Assembly: GCA_021804705.1 (NCBI GenBank)
Contig: JAJZHC010000016.1
Location: 1-14,691, forward strand
DNA from: Pseudomonadota bacterium
Lineage (GTDB): Bacteria > Pseudomonadota > Gammaproteobacteria > Burkholderiales > Ferrovaceae
DNA length: 14,691 bases
Direction: 5' to 3'
Part shown: one piece after another, positions 7,076 to 13,550 of the stretch
Layout: the number at the start of each line of letters is the position of its first letter
How positions within the stretch are numbered: position 1 is the stretch's first letter
Position numbers and translations under genes: made by a program
Notes under the pieces: generated by a model
What the model was told of the DNA's origin: nothing
The model's database searches: none
Seen by the model: the letters and a program-made list of their open reading frames with translations, nothing else

Positions 7076-7845
7076 CCGTCACCTGGCAGATGCTGACCCT
7101 GGTGCTGATGATGGGGGTGTACACCGGTGCGCAGAATTTCATGGCAGGGGGAGGCACCTTCATTATTTTTCCGGTGCTGCTGTTGCTGGGCATCGACCCC
7201 GTCACGGCCAGCATGACTTCGGCCATGGGGCTCTTTCCCAACCAGATCAGTTCGGCACATGTCAGCCGGCCGCTGGCCATGGGACTGGGTCAGCTCTCCC
7301 TCAAGGTGCTGCTGGCCGTCAGCCTCGTGGGCGGGTGTCTGGGCTCGTTGCTGCTGGTGCTCACCCCGTCCTCGTTTTTTTCCAGGCTGGTGCCCTGGCT
7401 GGTGCTGTTTGCCACGGCCATCTTTGCCTGGGGCAGCCTGGCACGCCCCTCGCCGGTGATGGCAACGGGGGCTGACGATGTGGGCCCCAGTCGCGCCGCG
7501 CAGCGCCGCCTCGTGGCGGTGCAGTTTCTGATTGCCGTGTATGGTGGTTATTTTGCGGCGGGCATCGGTTTTCTCATGCTGGCGGCGCTCACCGTCAGCG
7601 GCCAGCCGCCACGCGCGGCCATCGCCACCAAGAACGTGTTGGTGGTGGTGATTACTTCGGCGTCCTTCGTGATCTTTGCCATCGCCGCGCGCGTGGTGTG
7701 GCCGGTGGCGCTGGCCCTGGCCGTGGGGGCCCTGGCGGGATCGTTCCTGGGGCGCTGGCTGTTGCAGCGCATCCCCAACCACTGGATCAAGATCTATGTG
7801 GTGGCCCTGGGTAGCGGCTTGTCGCTCTGGCTGTTCTTGCGCTAG
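7072..7845 (+). CDS. TauE/SafE (TSUP) family membrane permease
   Basis: A 257-residue, strongly hydrophobic protein with about seven to eight predicted membrane segments by eye. The N-terminal GGGTFIIFPVLLLLGIDPVTA and the half-way repeat FAAGIGFLMLAALTVSGQPPRAAIATKN are the two related halves typical of the TauE/SafE family, which exports or imports small organic and sulfur anions. Its ATG overlaps the mdcH stop (ATGA), the tightest sort of coupling, so it belongs to the malonate operon. By context it may move malonate, acetate or a related anion; that is inference, since family members are best known for sulfite, sulfoacetate and related substrates. It is the last gene of the operon, and only 12 bp separate it from the convergent nuclease-like gene, with no obvious terminator. 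Confidence 0.88.
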   Translation: MTVTWQMLTLVLMMGVYTGAQNFMAGGGTFIIFPVLLLLGIDPVTASMTSAMGLFPNQISSAHVSRPLAMGLGQLSLKVLLAVSLVGGCLGSLLLVLTPSSFFSRLVPWLVLFATAIFAWGSLARPSPVMATGADDVGPSRAAQRRLVAVQFLIAVYGGYFAAGIGFLMLAALTVSGQPPRAAIATKNVLVVVITSASFVIFAIAARVVWPVALALAVGALAGSFLGRWLLQRIPNHWIKIYVVALGSGLSLWLFLR

Positions 7846-7857
7846 GCCTGCGCGCCG

Positions 7858-8706
7858 TCAGTCTTCAGCAAAGGCGATGTCCTCGGGGGCCACGAGCAGG
7901 CGCAGCTCCGCACCCTCGACCTCCACCAGTTCGGCAAACGCTACGCTGCAGGGTTCGCGCCACAGGCATACCGGTCCTACCTGGGTTTCCAGAAACGCGC
8001 GAAAGGTGGCCAGCGACAGCTGCCCGCCGTTGCTGCCCACATGATCCACCAGTCGCCGGAACAGTTTGGGCAGCAGCAGGGCTTCGCCTTTGAGCGCGTC
8101 CAGCGAGGTCAGGGCAAAGCCGCCGTGGGTGCGGTCTTCGGGCCAGAACCCCAGCCCTTCGGCGCGCGCCGCGCACGCGGCTTCGCTGCACAGGGCCATG
8201 AGGGCCGGGGACATGTCCTGGTAGAAGATGGGGTAGGCGTGGCCTTGGCGCAACTGATGCCAGTTGGCGCTGCTGCGCACCACCTCGGGGGTGAGGGCAA
8301 ATCGCCCCGATGGCGCCATGCGAAACTCGCCGCGAAAGACAAAGGCCACGGCCCGTCCGTACTTGTCGACGCGGCGCATGGCAATGGCGCCGCGCGTGGC
8401 CAGCGGCTGGCTGGCGATGATGCGTTCATCGCTGTGACGCCGTACTTCCGAGAACCCCAGAAAGGTCAGCAGGGACAGGGCCGCGCGGTCCGGCCAGGGT
8501 GCGGGCTGACGCAAAACCCCCAGGCCGCCGCTGGCAAGGTAATGGGTTTCCAGGGCATCCACACCATCCAGGCGCAGGGTGATGCCGCCGTTCGGGTGGC
8601 GTTTCACGCCCGGCGCCTGGCGCGCCAGGTCGGTGTCATCGTCAGGAATGAAATGAATCGAGTCGCCGTCGGGCGCGCTGTCGAGCAGGGTGTAGCGCCC
8701 CGCCAT
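7858..8706 (-). CDS. staphylococcal-nuclease-like (TNase) domain protein with C-terminal extension
   Basis: A 282-residue protein beginning at ATG 8706-8704, 11 bp after the rfbC stop. Residues about 13-185 resemble the SNase fold. DGDS (residues 13-16) and Asp50 correspond to the calcium ligands. Arg45 and Glu53, spaced eight apart as in the Arg35/Glu43 pair of staphylococcal nuclease, and Arg118 in DKYGR (its Arg87 counterpart) are all present, so the catalytic set seems complete. A LRQGHAYPIF...AARAEGLGFW stretch matches the late part of the domain. There is no signal peptide, unlike most secreted members, so a cytoplasmic role is suggested. About 100 C-terminal residues have no family I recognise. 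The substrate is unknown; activity as a nuclease is inferred from motifs. Confidence 0.72.
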   Translation of the reverse strand: MAGRYTLLDSAPDGDSIHFIPDDDTDLARQAPGVKRHPNGGITLRLDGVDALETHYLASGGLGVLRQPAPWPDRAALSLLTFLGFSEVRRHSDERIIASQPLATRGAIAMRRVDKYGRAVAFVFRGEFRMAPSGRFALTPEVVRSSANWHQLRQGHAYPIFYQDMSPALMALCSEAACAARAEGLGFWPEDRTHGGFALTSLDALKGEALLLPKLFRRLVDHVGSNGGQLSLATFRAFLETQVGPVCLWREPCSVAFAELVEVEGAELRLLVAPEDIAFAED

Positions 8707-8717
8707 CCAGCGCGCGT

Positions 8718-9275
8718 TCAGGGATAAACCTCGGCGGACAGGAAGGGCATGCCTGCCGCGTCCTTGGGTGAGAGTACCGGGGGCTCGCCCTGCAGGGTCG
8801 CAAGCGGCCAGTCAATGGCGAGCGTGGGGTCGCTCCACAGGATGCTGCGCTCTTCGCTCGCGGCCCAGTAATCGGTGGTCTTGTACAAAAATTCAGCGTG
8901 TTCGGAGAGGGTGAGAAAACCGTGTGCAAAGCCGGGAGGAATCCACAGCATGCGTTTGTTTTCTGCCGAGAGCGTCAGTCCCACGGACTGGCCGAAAGTG
9001 ATGGCGCTGCGACGCAGATCCACCGCCACGTCGAACACTTCGCCGGCCACCACGCGGACCAGCTTGCCCTGCGGCTGACCGATCTGGTAATGCAGTCCAC
9101 GCAGCACGCCGCGCACGGAGCGCGAGTGGTTGTCCTGCACGAAGCGCGCCGGTACGCCGGTGGCCTCCCAGAACTGGCGCTCGTTGTAACTCTCGAAAAA
9201 GAAGCCGCGTTCGTCGCCAAAAACGCGCGGCTCGATGATCAGGACTTCGGGAATGGCGGTGGGAATGACCTTCAT
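8718..9275 (-). CDS. rfbC: dTDP-4-dehydrorhamnose 3,5-epimerase
   Basis: A 185-residue protein, the usual length for RfbC/RmlC. Diagnostic motifs in order are FGDERGFFFESYN (residues 19-31), the active-site region RGLHYQ with His62, KLVRV after it, IPPGFAHGF (112-120) and the YKTTDYW stretch (131-137). It epimerises C3 and C5 of dTDP-4-keto-6-deoxyglucose, the third step to dTDP-L-rhamnose for surface polysaccharide. It starts 9 bp after the rfbD stop with an AAGG-type ribosome site, so the two are co-transcribed. The genes for the first two steps, rfbA and rfbB, are not in the window. Confidence 0.96.
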   Translation of the reverse strand: MKVIPTAIPEVLIIEPRVFGDERGFFFESYNERQFWEATGVPARFVQDNHSRSVRGVLRGLHYQIGQPQGKLVRVVAGEVFDVAVDLRRSAITFGQSVGLTLSAENKRMLWIPPGFAHGFLTLSEHAEFLYKTTDYWAASEERSILWSDPTLAIDWPLATLQGEPPVLSPKDAAGMPFLSAEVYP

Positions 9276-9284
9276 GAAAATGCC

Positions 9285-10175
9285 TTACCGTGGGATGGGA
9301 GGGAGTTCAGCGAGGCAGCGCGCGAGGGCATCCTGCCAGTCGGGCAGGGTGACATGCAGGCATTGTGCCAGCCGGTCGTTGCAGAGGCGGCTGTTGGCAG
9401 GGCGGCGCACCGGGCTGGGGTAGGCGCTAGCTGGAATGGGGTTGAGCCGGGCGCGGCACTCGGGCCGCTGGGCAAAAATGGCCTGGGCAAACGCAAACCA
9501 GGTGGTGGCCCCGCCATTGGTCATGTGGTAGACGCCTTGGTGCCTGCGGATGAAATCGGCAACATCTTCGCTGTTGCGGGCTTGCTGCACCAGCGTGGCG
9601 GTGGCCTCGGCAATGGAGCGGGCCCAGGTGGGCGCCCCCCACTGGTCGTTGACCACGTTGAGGGACTCGCGCTCCTGCCCCAGGCGCAGCATGGTCTTGA
9701 GAAAGTTGGCGCCAGCAAGACCGTACACCCAGCTGGTCCTGAAGATCCAGGCAGGCGTGCCGCTGGCCAGGACGGTTTGTTCTCCCATCCATTTGCTGCG
9801 GCCATAAACGCCCAAGGGGTGCGGTGGGTCGGTTTCCACATAGGGCCTGGCATGGCTGCCATCAAACACATAATCGGTGGAATAGTGGATCAGGGCCGCC
9901 CCCAGGCGTCCGGCCTCTTCGGCCAGCACGCCCGGCGCCACACCGTTGATGGCTTGTGCCAGTTCGGGTTCGGTTTCGGCACGGTCCACGGCGGTATAGG
10001 CCGCCGCATTGACGATGAGCTGTGGGCGATGCCGTTGCACGGCGGCACGGATGGCGTCGGCGTCGGCAAGGTCGAGGGCGTCGCGCCCCAGGGCAGTGAG
10101 CGTGCCCAGCGGTTCCAGCAGGGGCCGCAGCGCGGTCCCCACTTGCCCCTGGGGGCCGGTGAGTAGAATGTTCAT
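9285..10175 (-). CDS. rfbD: dTDP-4-dehydrorhamnose reductase
   Basis: A 296-residue protein from ATG 10175-10173. This start is preferred over the longer open frame, which runs antisense through dapA and has no RfbD-like sequence. Short-chain reductase features: nucleotide-binding GPQGQVG (residues 7-13), NAAAYTAVDRAE, STDYVFDG (99-106), and the catalytic YGRSK with Tyr124 and Lys128. It reduces the keto-sugar to dTDP-L-rhamnose with NAD(P)H, following RfbC in the pathway. It is the first gene of a - strand block rfbD-rfbC-nuclease, with a GGGA ribosome site just before the ATG and a shared divergent upstream region with dapA. Confidence 0.96.
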   Translation of the reverse strand: MNILLTGPQGQVGTALRPLLEPLGTLTALGRDALDLADADAIRAAVQRHRPQLIVNAAAYTAVDRAETEPELAQAINGVAPGVLAEEAGRLGAALIHYSTDYVFDGSHARPYVETDPPHPLGVYGRSKWMGEQTVLASGTPAWIFRTSWVYGLAGANFLKTMLRLGQERESLNVVNDQWGAPTWARSIAEATATLVQQARNSEDVADFIRRHQGVYHMTNGGATTWFAFAQAIFAQRPECRARLNPIPASAYPSPVRRPANSRLCNDRLAQCLHVTLPDWQDALARCLAELPPIPR

Positions 10176-10265
10176 TCCCGCATTATCCCTGAAGCGCCCG
10201 CGCTGTTGCGCTGGGATAAGGAAAATTTGTAGTAGAATTGGCCCTTTATGTGCAGGGAATCGGTC
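10176..10265. promoter_or_regulatory. divergent rfbD/dapA intergenic region with putative dapA -10 box and RBS
   Basis: This 90-bp gap should hold promoters for both the rfbD block (-) and dapA (+). Toward dapA, TAGAAT at 10233-10238 is a good -10 hexamer. The only TTG-type -35 candidate (TTGCGC, 10206-10211) is 21 bases away, too far for a standard promoter, so only the -10 is proposed. AGGGA at 10253-10257 lies eight bases before ATG 10266 and fixes the dapA start over the ATG at 10248. The - strand promoter for rfbD is not clear by eye. Confidence 0.5.
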
Positions 10266-11141
10266 ATGTTGCAAGGCAGTCTGGTCGCGATCGTCACCCC
10301 CATGCTGGAAGATGGCAGCCTGGATTTTCCACGCCTGAAGGCGCTGGTGGACTGGCATGTGGCCTCGGGCACGGCCGCCATCGCCATTGTGGGCACCACG
10401 GGTGAATCCCCCACGGTCAACGTGCAGGAACATGAGGCCCTGATCAAGGTCGCCGTGGAGTATTGCGCTGGCCGCATTCCGGTGATCGCCGGTACCGGGG
10501 CCAACTCCACCGCCGAAGCCATCGAACTGGCCCGGTTTGCCCAGAGCGTGGGCGCCGACTACAGCCTGTCGGTGGTGCCCTACTACAACAAGCCCACCCA
10601 GGAAGGGCTGTACCTGCACTTCAAGACCATCGCCGAAGCGGTGGATCTGCCCATGATCCTCTACAACGTGCCCGGGCGCACGATGGCGGATCTGTCCAAC
10701 GATACCGCCTTGCGCCTTGCCGCCATTCCCAATATCGTGGGTATCAAGGATGCGACGGCCGACCTGTATCGCGCCACTGACCTGTTTCGCCGGGCTCCGG
10801 CGGGTTTTGCCTGCTATACCGGCGACGACGGCACGGCCGCATCCTTTATGCTCATGGGGGGGCAGGGCGTCATCTCGGTGACAGCCAATGTGGCCCCCGT
10901 GGCCATGGCGCAGTTATGCCGCGCGGCGCTGGCTGGGGACGTGGCTGCCACGCGCGCTGTCAATGACACGCTGCTGGGATTGCACCGCGACCTCTTCGTC
11001 GAGGCCAATCCCATTCCGGTGAAATGGGCTCTTGCAGAAATGGGCAGGATGGGTGGCGCGTTGCGTCTGCCGCTCACGCCGCTGTCGCCCCAGCATCATG
11101 AAACAGTCCGCCGCGCCCTGCGCCAGGCGGGCATTGCATAA
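10266..11141 (+). CDS. dapA: 4-hydroxy-tetrahydrodipicolinate synthase
   Basis: From ATG 10266 the protein has 291 residues, starting MLQGSLVAIVTPM, the classic DapA N-terminus; an ATG at 10248 is in frame but sits before the ribosome site. It keeps the standard active-site numbering: Thr44-Thr45 in GTTGESPT, Tyr107, Tyr133 in YNVPGRT, Arg138, and the Schiff-base lysine 161 in GIKDA. It condenses pyruvate with aspartate semialdehyde, the first step committed to lysine and meso-diaminopimelate. bamC follows 17 bp downstream, an arrangement also known from E. coli (dapA-nlpB) and widely kept in proteobacteria. Confidence 0.98.
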   Translation: MLQGSLVAIVTPMLEDGSLDFPRLKALVDWHVASGTAAIAIVGTTGESPTVNVQEHEALIKVAVEYCAGRIPVIAGTGANSTAEAIELARFAQSVGADYSLSVVPYYNKPTQEGLYLHFKTIAEAVDLPMILYNVPGRTMADLSNDTALRLAAIPNIVGIKDATADLYRATDLFRRAPAGFACYTGDDGTAASFMLMGGQGVISVTANVAPVAMAQLCRAALAGDVAATRAVNDTLLGLHRDLFVEANPIPVKWALAEMGRMGGALRLPLTPLSPQHHETVRRALRQAGIA

Positions 11142-11158
11142 CCCTCACGAGGAACGGG

Positions 11159-12352
11159 ATGAGCGCTTATAACCAGTGGACCAAAGGATGTGGTCTGGGA
11201 TTGATCACCTTGTCCTTGTTGGCCGGGTGTACCACGCAAACCAATCTGCTGCAGTCCAAAAAGATCGATTACAAGGCCAAGGCCGAGACCGAGCAGCCGC
11301 TGGAGGTGCCTCCCGATCTGACCCCCGTCCAGACGGACGAGCGCTTTGCCATTCCCGATCGTGACAAGAACAAGGGCACGACCTACTCACAGTATTCCAA
11401 GGAGCAGGGCACCACCACGGTTGTGGCGGGTGCAAGCGGCGTGCTGCCCAAGCTCGCCGACGGGGTGCACATCGAGCATGACGGCGCGCAGCGCTGGCTG
11501 GTGGTGAAGGCCACACCTGAGCAGGTCTGGCCCATCCTGAAGGAGTTCTGGATCAGCAACGGTTTTGAACTGAAAGTGGATGACCCGCAAATCGGCTTGA
11601 TGGAAACCGATTGGACGGCAAATCGTACCAGCGTACCGCAGGATTTCCTCAAACGCATGCTCAGCACCGTGGTGGACAACCTGTTCTCCAGCCCGCTGCG
11701 TGACAAGTTCCGCACGCGGGTGGAACGGGGTACGGTGAGCGGCACCACGGAAATTTTCATCACCCACCGCGGCATGGAAGAAATGGTCAGCAAGGATTAC
11801 ACCGGAACCAGTTGGCAGATGCGTCCGGAAGATCCCGAAATGGAAAACGAGTATCTCAAAAAACTGGCACTGCGTTTTGGCACGACGCCCGAACAGGCCA
11901 GCGCGCTGGTGGCGGGCACTGGTGCCCCTGCAGCCCCGGGTGCTGCTGCAGCAACGCAATCCAATGCACTGGCTACCTTGGCCAAGCAGCCGGATGGCGA
12001 CACCATCCTCTCGCTCAATGAACCCTTCGACCGGGCCTGGCGCCGGGTTGGCCTGGCGCTGGATCGCAGCGGGTTTACCGTGGAAGACCGGGATCGAGCG
12101 GCGGGCGTCTATTATGTGCGTTACACCGATAGTGAAGCTGCGCTGAAAACCAAGAAGAAGGAGAGTTTCCTCTCCAGCCTGGAGTTCTGGAAATCCGACG
12201 ACAAGTCAAAGGATACCCAGACCTATCGCATCACAATCACCACCATCAGCGGCAAGGGGTCGAAGGTGGATGTCAGGGACAAGGCTGAAAACCAGATTAA
12301 CCCCGACACCGCCAACAAGATGCTGAGCCTGATCTACGAACAGCTGCATTGA
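11159..12352 (+). CDS. bamC: outer membrane protein assembly factor BamC (lipoprotein)
   Basis: A 397-residue lipoprotein precursor. A short signal peptide ends in the lipobox LLAGC, with Cys24 as the lipidated residue. The early unstructured segment contains EQPLEVPPDLTP, the BamC-typical tail that contacts BamD. Two related globular halves follow, about residues 95-240 and 275-397, joined by an Ala/Pro-rich linker (near 255-270), as expected for the two helix-grip domains. BamC is an accessory part of the BAM complex that inserts beta-barrel proteins into the outer membrane. A GAGGAA-type ribosome site precedes ATG 11159. Its place after dapA supports the call. It is longer than the E. coli protein (about 344), chiefly through linker and spacer regions. 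Confidence 0.9.
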   Translation: MSAYNQWTKGCGLGLITLSLLAGCTTQTNLLQSKKIDYKAKAETEQPLEVPPDLTPVQTDERFAIPDRDKNKGTTYSQYSKEQGTTTVVAGASGVLPKLADGVHIEHDGAQRWLVVKATPEQVWPILKEFWISNGFELKVDDPQIGLMETDWTANRTSVPQDFLKRMLSTVVDNLFSSPLRDKFRTRVERGTVSGTTEIFITHRGMEEMVSKDYTGTSWQMRPEDPEMENEYLKKLALRFGTTPEQASALVAGTGAPAAPGAAAATQSNALATLAKQPDGDTILSLNEPFDRAWRRVGLALDRSGFTVEDRDRAAGVYYVRYTDSEAALKTKKKESFLSSLEFWKSDDKSKDTQTYRITITTISGKGSKVDVRDKAENQINPDTANKMLSLIYEQLH

Positions 12353-12355
12353 CGC

Positions 12356-13123
12356 GTGATCCGCTTCGCATCACTGGGTAGCGGGAGTGAAGGCAACGGG
12401 CTGTTGATTCAATGCGGGGCCACGGTTGTGCTGCTGGACTGCGGGTTTTCGCTGGCCGAGACGACGGTGCGCCTCGAACGCCTTGGGGTGGCGCCGCAGC
12501 AGCTCACGGCGCTACTTGTCACCCACGAGCATTCCGACCACATTGCGGGTGTGGCCCGTCTGGCCCGACGCTATGACCTGCCGGTTTATGCCAGCTTTGG
12601 CACCCTGGCGGCCGTGCGCGACCAACTGGCAGAAAGCCAGCTCCGTGCCATTGCCGGCGATGTGCCCTTTGAGCTCGAAGCGCTGGCTATCGAGCCCTTT
12701 GCCGTGCCGCATGATGCGCGTGAACCTTTGCAATTCGTGGTGGGTAACGGAGCGCAGCGTCTGGGTATACTCACCGACGTGGGGTGTGCAACGCCGCATA
12801 TTGAAGCCATGCTGAAAACCTGCGACGGGCTTTTCCTGGAAACCAACTATGATCCCCTCATGCTCCAGCAGGGCCCTTATCCGCCCCAGCTCAAGGCCCG
12901 GGTGAGTGGGCGATTTGGCCATCTCAGCAACGAAGCCTCGGCCGAGCTGCTGTCGCGCCTCGACCACTCCCGCCTGCAGTGCGTGGTGGCCGCACACGTC
13001 AGCAAGAAAAATAACACGCCGCAACTGGCGCAGGCCGCGCTGGCCCAGGTGCTGGGTTGTGCTCTCGAAGAGGTGGTGGTGGCTGATCAGGGGGCGGGCC
13101 TGGACTGGCTGGAAATCAGATAG
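12356..13123 (+). CDS. MBL-fold metallo-hydrolase (YycJ/WalJ-like)
   Basis: A 255-residue protein beginning at GTG 12356, three bases after the bamC stop. The N-terminus RFASLGSGSEGNG and the metal-binding THEHSDHIAG (His57, His59, Asp61, His62) are typical of the YycJ-like branch of the metallo-beta-lactamase superfamily. Later metal-site elements are the histidine in FAVPHDA, the aspartate in ILTDVG, and GRFGHLSNE with the C-terminal AAHVSKKNNT. Members are thought to act as nucleases or phosphodiesterases, but the substrate is not settled and cannot be read here. It closes the dapA-bamC run; a hairpin repeat and a terminator follow. Family call firm, function open. Confidence 0.88.
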   Translation: MIRFASLGSGSEGNGLLIQCGATVVLLDCGFSLAETTVRLERLGVAPQQLTALLVTHEHSDHIAGVARLARRYDLPVYASFGTLAAVRDQLAESQLRAIAGDVPFELEALAIEPFAVPHDAREPLQFVVGNGAQRLGILTDVGCATPHIEAMLKTCDGLFLETNYDPLMLQQGPYPPQLKARVSGRFGHLSNEASAELLSRLDHSRLQCVVAAHVSKKNNTPQLAQAALAQVLGCALEEVVVADQGAGLDWLEIR

Positions 13124-13130
13124 GAAAAGC

Positions 13131-13173
13131 GGTTGTGGGGACAGACCCCCAATTGGGGTCTGTCCCCACAACC
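13131..13173. repeat. palindromic element, intergenic copy with 19-bp perfect arms
   Basis: Left arm 13131-13149 (GGTTGTGGGGACAGACCCC) and right arm 13155-13173 are perfect inverted repeats with a five-base loop (CAATT). It starts 7 bp after the MBL hydrolase stop. The core is identical to the copies in mdcD and mdcGB. It could fold into a strong hairpin in RNA and may add to termination or RNA stability, but it lacks its own T-run, so the neighbouring hairpin is the better terminator. Confidence 0.92.
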
Positions 13174-13178
13174 CCAAA

Positions 13179-13206
13179 AAAAAGCCGACCCGAAGGTCGG
13201 CTTTTT
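13179..13206. terminator. bidirectional intrinsic terminator
   Basis: AAAAAGCCGACC (13179-13190) pairs perfectly with GGTCGGCTTTTT (13195-13206) around a CGAA loop. The T-run after the GC stem on + and the A-run that becomes a T-run on - let it stop transcripts from both sides: the dapA-bamC-MBL run and the convergent lipoprotein gene. Confidence 0.93.
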
Positions 13207-13233
13207 GCTTCAGCAGCTTGACGCTGCGCCGAA

Positions 13234-13440
13234 TTACTTCTTGTCGGCGGCGGGAGCAGCAGGAGCAGGAGCGGCATCAGTAGCAGCTGGTGCAGCAGGA
13301 GCTGCAGGAGCGGCAGCAGGAGCAGCCGGTGCAGCAGGAGCAGCGTCAGCCTTGGGGGCTTCGGGCTTCGGGGCTTCGGGTTTGCTGCAAGCGGCAACGG
13401 CAACGGCGAACAAAGCAGCGATCAAGAGGTTCAGTTTCAT
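13234..13440 (-). CDS. small Ala/Pro-rich lipoprotein
   Basis: A 68-residue precursor from ATG 13440-13438, chosen because AGGAA lies about six bases upstream (13447-13451 on +); a TTG two codons earlier is less likely. The signal peptide has a Lys near the N-terminus, a hydrophobic core and the lipobox VAAC, with Cys18 as the lipid-attachment site. The mature part of about 50 residues is a low-complexity run: two PEAPK-like units, then APAAPAA-type repeats, ending ADKK. It is probably an extended, unstructured tether at the outer or inner membrane; Ser19 after Cys favours the outer membrane. No family function is recognised. It is convergent with the MBL gene and uses the shared terminator. 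Confidence 0.75.
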   Translation of the reverse strand: MKLNLLIAALFAVAVAACSKPEAPKPEAPKADAAPAAPAAPAAAPAAPAAPAATDAAPAPAAPAADKK

Positions 13441-13550
13441 TTGCAATTCCTATCGATAGTAAAGTTGAGGACACATCTGGTGAGCCTCCGGTGGGCCTTA
13501 CAGATTCCGAGAGGTTACACCCACCGTTGCGTTGCAGCAAGTGATTTTTG
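13441..13550. promoter_or_regulatory. upstream region of the lipoprotein gene
   Basis: The gap between the oxygenase stop and the lipoprotein ATG should hold the lipoprotein promoter on -. AGGAA (complement of 13447-13451) is the ribosome site. TACTAT in the - strand (near 13456-13462) is a weak -10 candidate. Two 9-base direct repeats, GGTGAGCCT at 13479-13487 and GGTGGGCCT at 13490-13498, start 11 bases apart, about one helical turn, and could be a regulator site; this is only suggestive. Confidence 0.35.

Noticed and set aside
10206..10238. Full sigma-70 promoter TTGCGC/TAGAAT before dapA
   Set aside because: Spacing is 21 bases, outside the usual 16-18; only the -10 is kept as a candidate.
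10248..10265. ATG 10248 as the dapA start
   Set aside because: The AGGGA ribosome site lies after this ATG, and the family N-terminus begins at 10266.
10176..10619. N-terminal extension of rfbD across dapA
   Set aside because: It is antisense to dapA and lies before the nucleotide-binding motif that normally starts RfbD.
13245..13345. Repeated GCAGCAGGAGCAG-type sequence as a CRISPR-like or tandem array
   Set aside because: It is the low-complexity Ala/Pro coding sequence of the small lipoprotein; units are irregular with no spacers.
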